The notes beneath the pieces are model-generated. The model saw only the letters and a list, made by a program, of their open reading frames with translations, was not told where the DNA came from and did no database searches. Position numbers and translations under genes: made by a program. A stretch of 8,525 bases of DNA from assembly GCA_024640445.1 (NCBI GenBank), contig JAHEEZ010000043.1:11004-19528 (forward strand). The letters run 5' to 3'. Position 1 is the stretch's first letter. Every line of letters starts with the position of its first letter. The stretch comes from Acidobacteriota bacterium. GTDB taxonomy: Bacteria; Acidobacteriota; Blastocatellia; Pyrinomonadales; Pyrinomonadaceae. Below, piece after piece: positions 3,714-8,525 of the stretch.

Positions 3714-5617
3714 TTCCCAAGAATCTTATCCACCGATGCCTGGGTGATCGGGTGATATCCCTGACGCGCCTTCGCGTAGATCTCCTCCGCTCGTTTTTTT
3801 CCCTCGGGCGTCTTCGCCAGTTCAGTGAATAGCGGCGCGACAAATTTACGGCGACCAATGCTCGTCAGGAATTCCTCAAGCCTCGGATATGCCGGTTCGT
3901 AGTTGTTCGCGACCGCCATCATCAGCCATTTGAACTCGATCTCCGAGTTCCCGGCCTTTGTCAGCGCGAATGCCGCGTCCAGCTTGGTCATCTTCTCCGT
4001 ACCGAGGTTTGCTGGCAATCCGCCAAGGAAATGAAGCCATTCCTGTGTGCTCCAGTCCTTTGCCGGCAATGCGGAAGCTTCGATCTTACCTATCATCCAT
4101 TCTTTCAGTCCTTCGTCAACCTTGAGGAAAGCTTCAGAAACCGGCACAGGCGCGTTGGCGGGGAGGCCAGGCTTCTCGATCCATTCTTCGACATCGTCCA
4201 TCGAGACCTTGTCCGTGAACTTGTCGGCGAGGTTAGCCTTCAGATATTCCTTGAACTGTTCGGTCGTTATGCTCTGGAATGCGAAATGGTCGAAATAGCC
4301 TTTCAGGAAGCTGTCGAAATTATCCCTGCCCACTGCCAATTCAAGATGCCGAAGGAATAGAGCTCCTTTCGTGTATGGAACGCCGGTGAAGCCCTCGTCC
4401 GGATCGCGGCCGTCGAGATCGACGTGAAGGACCTGGTCTTTCGGGTCCTGCTTCGCCATCTCTTCCTCAAGGCCCTTCTTGGCAAGCACCATTTCCATAT
4501 CGGCGCGTTCCTTGCCGTAAACAGCTTCCACGATCCGCCACTCGATATAGGTCGTGAATCCTTCGTTCAGCCAGAAATCACGCCAGGTGGCATTCGTCAC
4601 GAGGTTCCCGGACCAGGAATGAGCAAGTTCGTGGGCGACCAGCGAAACCAGGCTCTTGTCGCCGGCGAGCATCGTCGGCGTAGCAAAGGTAAGTTCCGGG
4701 TTCTCCATTCCGCCGAACGGGAAACTGGGCGGCAGCACGAGAAGATCGTAGCGGCCCCAGCGATACTTGCCGTAGAGTTTCTCGGTCGCCTCGACCATCT
4801 TTTCCGTGTCGCCGAGTTCGAATGCCGCCTTGTCCAGCATCGACGGCTCGGTGTACACGCCGGTCCTGTCGCTGAGACCCTTGAACGCGAGGTCGCCGAC
4901 ACCGATCGCGATCAGATAAGGCGGTATTGCCTTGGTCATCTTGAAACTGAATTCGCCGGGACGTTCTGTCCCTTCAGGGTTGTTCTCGGCGCTCATTACC
5001 GCGAGCAGACCCTCGGGCGTCTTAACCTTTGCCGAGTAAGTTACGCGGTTACCCGGCGAATCCTGTATCGGGATAAAACTGCGGGCGTGTATCGCCTGCG
5101 CCTGCGAGAACATGTAAGGCTGCTTCTTGCCCGCAGTCTGTTCGGGCGAAAGCCATTGCAGCCCGGAAGCGGACGGACTCGTTTCATATGTTATCTTCAC
5201 GCGAGCCGCATCGTCCGGGACCGTTACGGTGAGACCGGAACCGAGTATCTTGTCCGGCTCGGCGAGCTTAAATTCGGCTTCTTTCCAGGTCTTCCCTTCA
5301 TCGGACGAAGTTTCCGCCTTCTCGATCTTCAGATCGCGCGTGTCCAGCTTCAAAGGCGCGCCCTTTCCTTTCTCGCTCCTCTCGATCGACAGATCCGCCG
5401 TTCCGCTTATAGTTTTCTTTTCAAACGATACATTCCAGTCAAGGTCCACGTTCTTAACCTTCACAAGATCCGGTTCAGAATATGAATGGATGTCCCTGGC
5501 GCCCGATTCCGTCTTTGGTGCCGGCTCCTCAACCGCGGTTGACTTGCACCCCGTCAAAAACAAAAAGACGGCGAGAACCACCGTCAACCAAATACAGGAA
5601 TAGAAATATTTTTTCAT
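3710..5617 (-). CDS. M1 zinc aminopeptidase lipoprotein, leukotriene-A4-hydrolase-like
   Basis: This 635-residue metallopeptidase removes N-terminal residues from peptides, probably anchored at the outer face of a membrane. A lipoprotein signal (residues 1-24) ends in LTGC with Cys24. An N-terminal beta domain follows, including FSQAQAIHARSF near 171-182 as in LTA4 hydrolase. Then come the exopeptidase motif GGMEN (302-306), zinc motif HELAH (329-333) with NEG Glu352, and a C-terminal helical domain. LTA4-hydrolase hallmarks are present: DPDEGF-GVPY gives Asp407 (human Asp375) and Tyr415 (human Tyr383), and GRRKF near the end gives Arg589 and Lys591 (human Arg563/Lys565). Human Tyr378 is Phe410 here. 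Residue equivalences are from my memory of the family. ATG at 5617 is preferred because of its Shine-Dalgarno and the lipoprotein signal. An in-frame ATG at 5644 overlaps the upstream stop (ATGA) but adds nine residues before the signal. It is probably co-transcribed with the upstream gene. Confidence 0.95.
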   Translation of the reverse strand: MKKYFYSCIWLTVVLAVFLFLTGCKSTAVEEPAPKTESGARDIHSYSEPDLVKVKNVDLDWNVSFEKKTISGTADLSIERSEKGKGAPLKLDTRDLKIEKAETSSDEGKTWKEAEFKLAEPDKILGSGLTVTVPDDAARVKITYETSPSASGLQWLSPEQTAGKKQPYMFSQAQAIHARSFIPIQDSPGNRVTYSAKVKTPEGLLAVMSAENNPEGTERPGEFSFKMTKAIPPYLIAIGVGDLAFKGLSDRTGVYTEPSMLDKAAFELGDTEKMVEATEKLYGKYRWGRYDLLVLPPSFPFGGMENPELTFATPTMLAGDKSLVSLVAHELAHSWSGNLVTNATWRDFWLNEGFTTYIEWRIVEAVYGKERADMEMVLAKKGLEEEMAKQDPKDQVLHVDLDGRDPDEGFTGVPYTKGALFLRHLELAVGRDNFDSFLKGYFDHFAFQSITTEQFKEYLKANLADKFTDKVSMDDVEEWIEKPGLPANAPVPVSEAFLKVDEGLKEWMIGKIEASALPAKDWSTQEWLHFLGGLPANLGTEKMTKLDAAFALTKAGNSEIEFKWLMMAVANNYEPAYPRLEEFLTSIGRRKFVAPLFTELAKTPEGKKRAEEIYAKARQGYHPITQASVDKILGK

Positions 5618-5620
5618 AAT

Positions 5621-5628
5621 CTCTCCTC
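5621..5628 (-). promoter_or_regulatory. Ribosome binding site deciding the M1 peptidase start
   Basis: GAGGAGAG on the minus strand, core AGGAG at 5623-5627, sits five bases before ATG 5617. This favours that start over the ATG at 5644, which has no comparable site. Confidence 0.8.
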
Positions 5629-5640
5629 GAAGCCGGCGTG

Positions 5641-6771
5641 TCATTTCTCTTTCGACTGTTCGGCGGCACGGACCTTTTCAATAAAGGTCTTTTCCGCATC
5701 GCTCAGTTCGATGTCCTCCGCTATTACTGCCGGGTTCGGTTTATACCAAAAGAATTTTGAATAGAATTTGTTAAGGTCGGGGGATTTGAAGTCGTATCCC
5801 CTAAGTGCGAATCCGTAATTCCGGACCTGCCTCAGTTCGGTCTTCGTCAGCTCCTTTAACTGCCCGGTCTCGATGTAATCGCCCGGACTCAAGGACAGGT
5901 AATGCCCGATCCGCTCGGCATCATCCTCTCCCACGCACTTGCGCTTTGAGCGGCACATCTTTCCCAACCAGCCCACGGCCCAGTTGAACTCCCCGATCAT
6001 GATGTCGAAGTCGGGCCTGAAGTTCTTTTCCCTCAGCGAAAGATATCCGCTGTTCAGGTGGACAAAGCGGATCGAGTCTTCGTCGAAATCGAACTTCTTA
6101 TCCGCGCCCTTCTTTAAGACTCCGTCACCAAATATCTGCCAGTTTGCGAGCCCCTGACCTTTTACGAACCTGGCAGGAATGTAATAAATGCCCTCGTCAA
6201 GATGCATCTGAAGCTCGAAATCGTCGATCTGCATGTTCGCCCAGCGCTTTCCGGTCGTTATCTGGTAAGCGAAATCCCTCTGGGTTTCGACCGATGCTCC
6301 GCCCTGGAAACGGTATGTGTGCCGGATGCGGTTCATACCCTTTTTGAACGTAACCGGAAAATAGTAAACATAGTCCCAGCCTGCAATATCCAGCGCCTCG
6401 CTGTTGAACGACGTGTCTTTCATCTGGGCGATCTTGTAATCAAGGGTTTCGCCATTCACTACCACGGTGAAATTAGTGATCCGGGGGTGTCCGGTTCCTT
6501 CTTCCTCAACATCACCAAATACCGGAGGAGAAACGAAGCCGACGATCAATATCCGGTCGTCATCCGGATTAAAGAACTCGAAATCTACATCGACATCCAT
6601 GAAGTCGAAATCCCGCACGAAGAACTTCAGGATCTCTTTCCTTAGCTCCACACGGGTTTCCTGCATAGGGATCAGGTTGTTACCCTGGGCATAGAAAACG
6701 CCGTCGTTCGCGAATGCGGAACCGACGGCGACAAGCAAGAAGACGAAAGCGGCGAGCACGTATGATCTCAT
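5641..6771 (-). CDS. Secreted DUF4424-like protein with C-terminal YARHG domain
   Basis: This 376-residue exported protein has no known enzymatic role. Residues 1-21 (MRSYVLAAFVFLLVAVGSAFA) are a signal peptide, and the mature protein would begin NDG. The region from about 22 to 260 begins NDGVFYAQGNNLIPMQETRV and resembles DUF4424-type beta-rich proteins, with alternating hydrophobic strands and VDFEFFNP near 62-69. Residues about 307-366 fit a YARHG domain: LTKTELRQVRN, then GFALRGYDF in place of the usual YARHGY-F, FWYKPNP, and IELSDAEKTFIEKV. YARHG is a small extracellular domain thought to act at the cell wall or envelope. Two cysteines (273, 279) could form a disulphide. ATG at 6771 is chosen for the signal peptide; the frame extends upstream to 6846, across the terminator. 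The stop is 23 bases before the M1 start, so the two form one transcription unit and may share an envelope role. Confidence 0.8.
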   Translation of the reverse strand: MRSYVLAAFVFLLVAVGSAFANDGVFYAQGNNLIPMQETRVELRKEILKFFVRDFDFMDVDVDFEFFNPDDDRILIVGFVSPPVFGDVEEEGTGHPRITNFTVVVNGETLDYKIAQMKDTSFNSEALDIAGWDYVYYFPVTFKKGMNRIRHTYRFQGGASVETQRDFAYQITTGKRWANMQIDDFELQMHLDEGIYYIPARFVKGQGLANWQIFGDGVLKKGADKKFDFDEDSIRFVHLNSGYLSLREKNFRPDFDIMIGEFNWAVGWLGKMCRSKRKCVGEDDAERIGHYLSLSPGDYIETGQLKELTKTELRQVRNYGFALRGYDFKSPDLNKFYSKFFWYKPNPAVIAEDIELSDAEKTFIEKVRAAEQSKEK

Positions 6772-6800
6772 GTTTGAACCTGCAGAATATACGGGGGCCC

Positions 6801-6836
6801 AAAAAAAGGAACAGGCCAATATTATGCCTGTTCCTT
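6801..6836 (-). terminator. Rho-independent terminator of the S41 peptidase gene
   Basis: GGAACAGGC (6808-6816) and GCCTGTTCC (6826-6834) form a perfect 9-bp stem with a nine-base loop, extended by two A-T pairs. Read on the minus strand it is followed by seven T (6807-6801). It lies 22 bases after the S41 stop codon and separates that gene from the DUF4424/M1 unit, which must then have its own promoter in the short gap or within the hairpin region. Confidence 0.92.
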
Positions 6837-6858
6837 CCGAAATCAAAACGCGTCGGGT

Positions 6859-8525
6859 TCAGTGCCGGTCGTCGCCGCCTGACTCGATGCGCCGTATCAT
6901 TTCCGCGGCGCTGACATTGCCGGGATCAAGCTCCAACGATTTCTTGTAGCTCTTTATCGCAAGTTCCTTTTCCCCTTTTGTCATGTACGCCTCGCCAAGG
7001 CTGTCGTATGCGTTTGCCGATTCGGGATATAGTTCGACGTTCAGTTTGAACATGTTTACGGCCTCTTCGATCATTTTCATCCTGATCAGGTCATACCCGA
7101 AGCCGTTTATTTGCGACTCAACATCCGCATACTTGTTCTTGGGGTCGTTCTTGAAGGCGACTGCCTTCGCGCTGAATGAAGGCAGATCCTTAGCCCGGAA
7201 AGCCTCCAGCGCGATGTCTCGAAGTGTCCTGCGCTTCTCGTACGGAATCTCGACTGCCGCGACCGCCGGGTCTACATTCTTCACATAGTCGGCAAACGAA
7301 AGCTCGGCGACTATCTGGGGAGCTGTCCATTTGCGATTGTCTCGGGCGTGCATGTTCTGCCAGTAAAGGGAGGAGATCCTGATCAGCATACCGCTGTGCG
7401 GCAGGTGGTAACTGACCGCGTCGCCGTACATATTTACGTGCGACCCTGTCGGCTCACCGACGAAGATCGCATTCGTCCAGTTTTCCAGCATGTTCGTCAG
7501 GTTTTGGGCCGCGGAAAAAGTCTGCCTGCCGATGATCACGAACAGATGTCCTTCACGGTCGAGGTCCGGTCTCCGGACAAGTCCCTTGATTATCGGTTTC
7601 ACGAGCTGATTGTTTCCCCCGCCGTTATAGCGCAGGTCCAGCACCAGTTTCTCGGGCTTCTTCACGTCTGCCTCTGCAAATACCTTGTCCCAGAACTGCT
7701 CAAGCGTCAGGTCCTTCTCATCAAGGACGTCCTTCATCTGGACATACAGCATCTTTGACTCGGGGACATACTCATACCAAAGGGATTTCTCGATGTTCTT
7801 TAAGTGCAAAGGAATAGGATTCGAACCGCCATCTCGCACATCCGGCCAGTCCTTCATCATTCCCCTTACCGCGTTCACGGTGTTGTCCCTCCCGGGAAGC
7901 ACCGCAACCTCTTTCGAAAACGTATTTCCGTTCAACTCCAGTTCGATCGTTAATTTATCCGGACCGGTAATGATCCCAAGCGCCTCAAGAACTTCTGGAC
8001 ATGCGAGGAGCCTTGGCACATTTTCCATTTGCCCCATTTCGTTGTCCGTAGACATATAAGGAGCGACCATCTTAAATGCTTCGTCTACCGGGTAGTTACC
8101 GATCTTGAGAACCTTCGCTCCAAGAATGTCTCCGTGCTCGGCCGGTGCTTTATAGATGTAGATGCCGTCGGAAAATGCGTACATCGCAAACGGAAACAAC
8201 CTGAATTTCGATTTCGGATCGTGGACCGGAGAGGTCCAGGTATGTCCGTCTCGCGCCAGGCCGACTATCCGTGCCAGTTCGAGCGCAGCGCGGTTCACGG
8301 TCATCGTAGGAAGCGCGGCGTCCAGCTTTTCCACCTCTGCAAAGAATCTGTCACGATCGAGTCTTTGAAAAAGCCCCGGATGCTTCTTCGGCAATTCTTC
8401 CTTTATGAACCGAAGGTCTTCACGCCATCTCTCGAGTTCGGTCATTTTCGAGTCACCGACCGGTGTCTTCATTTCCCCGAGCGTCGGCTTCCCTCCGGAA
8501 ACAGACTGCCCAAGAGCGGGGATGG
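6859..8525 (-). CDS. S41-family serine peptidase with C-terminal TPRs (5' end outside window)
   Basis: The frame is open to the window edge: upstream of the ATG at 8472 it reads IPALGQSVSGGKPTLGE, which looks like the end of a signal peptide and the start of a mature protein. The gene is therefore truncated here and the protein is probably exported. Numbering from 8472: helical cap HPGLF (31-35) and DGHTW (75-79), as in IRBP-like S41 enzymes; core LDLRYNGGG (278-286); FSAA with nucleophile Ser320 in GRQTFSAAQN; and FVGEPTGS (337-344). No PDZ domain is evident. Residues 457-516 form about two TPRs, the second (AYDSLGEAY...LELDPGN) canonical. S41 enzymes are endopeptidases of the tail-specific/C-terminal processing type; the TPRs suggest partner binding. 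The gene ends in its own terminator and is followed in the same direction by the DUF4424-like gene 87 bases later. Confidence 0.93.
   Translation of the reverse strand, partial: IPALGQSVSGGKPTLGEMKTPVGDSKMTELERWREDLRFIKEELPKKHPGLFQRLDRDRFFAEVEKLDAALPTMTVNRAALELARIVGLARDGHTWTSPVHDPKSKFRLFPFAMYAFSDGIYIYKAPAEHGDILGAKVLKIGNYPVDEAFKMVAPYMSTDNEMGQMENVPRLLACPEVLEALGIITGPDKLTIELELNGNTFSKEVAVLPGRDNTVNAVRGMMKDWPDVRDGGSNPIPLHLKNIEKSLWYEYVPESKMLYVQMKDVLDEKDLTLEQFWDKVFAEADVKKPEKLVLDLRYNGGGNNQLVKPIIKGLVRRPDLDREGHLFVIIGRQTFSAAQNLTNMLENWTNAIFVGEPTGSHVNMYGDAVSYHLPHSGMLIRISSLYWQNMHARDNRKWTAPQIVAELSFADYVKNVDPAVAAVEIPYEKRRTLRDIALEAFRAKDLPSFSAKAVAFKNDPKNKYADVESQINGFGYDLIRMKMIEEAVNMFKLNVELYPESANAYDSLGEAYMTKGEKELAIKSYKKSLELDPGNVSAAEMIRRIESGGDDRH

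Noticed and set aside
3097..3747. 216-codon plus-strand ORF with repeated GTLPDGRVSAI peptide
   Set aside because: The peptide repeat is a translation of the B module in the tandem DNA array, and the ORF overlaps both the peroxidase 5' end and the M1 3' end. There is no start signal or protein family.
4424..5485. 353-codon plus-strand ORF
   Set aside because: It lies fully antisense to the well supported M1 peptidase and has no recognisable domain; it is a codon-bias shadow.

Overview
The window is about 8.5 kb of bacterial DNA of moderate GC content. It holds one forward gene, a small RNA-binding protein, and five reverse-strand genes, most of them exported. Signal peptides, a lipoprotein, an S41 peptidase with TPRs, an LTA4-hydrolase-like M1 peptidase, a glycine-tailed RRM protein and large intergenic repeat mosaics suggest a Gram-negative-type bacterium. 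Acidobacteriota (Blastocatellia-like) is my best guess, but this is inference from gene style and repeat style only.

Layout: a repeat remnant (1-36) and a gene-free leader precede the RRM gene (320-616), which ends in two hairpins, the second a terminator (to 678). Repeats (709-1024) separate it from a convergent secreted esterase (1030-2115, minus). A second repeat block (2232-2585) precedes the end of a peroxidase-related gene (2589-3167, minus). A third block (3201-3713) contains a tandem array. Then come an M1 aminopeptidase lipoprotein (3710-5617, minus) and, just upstream in the same transcription direction, a secreted DUF4424-like/YARHG protein (5641-6771, minus). A strong minus-strand terminator (6801-6836) closes the upstream S41-TPR peptidase gene (6859-8525, minus), whose 5' end lies outside the window.

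The main discovery candidate is the AhpD/carboxymuconolactone-decarboxylase-like gene at 2589-3167. It reads as one 192-codon frame interrupted only by a TGA at 2916-2918. That TGA sits exactly where the family has its catalytic cysteine, four residues before the conserved histidine. A hairpin with bacterial SECIS geometry follows directly, and the gene has a strong Shine-Dalgarno. This is best read as a selenocysteine codon. Without the selenocysteine machinery in view, a nonsense-mutated pseudogene cannot be excluded.

The second theme is a set of mosaic repeats built from a few modules: a 7-bp CACGATT-type unit (A), a GGCACGCTCCCTGACGGT unit (B), a CTCAGCGCCTCCGCGG-type unit (C, sometimes inverted) and ATCTGTGTTCATCCGTGTCC (D, often as an inverted pair). 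The blocks start within a few bases of the stop codons of the esterase, peroxidase and M1 genes; for M1 the repeat supplies the stop codon. They generate several spurious ORFs. The three peptidase-side genes look like a secreted protein-degradation and envelope set; no common pathway with the RRM or esterase genes is evident.
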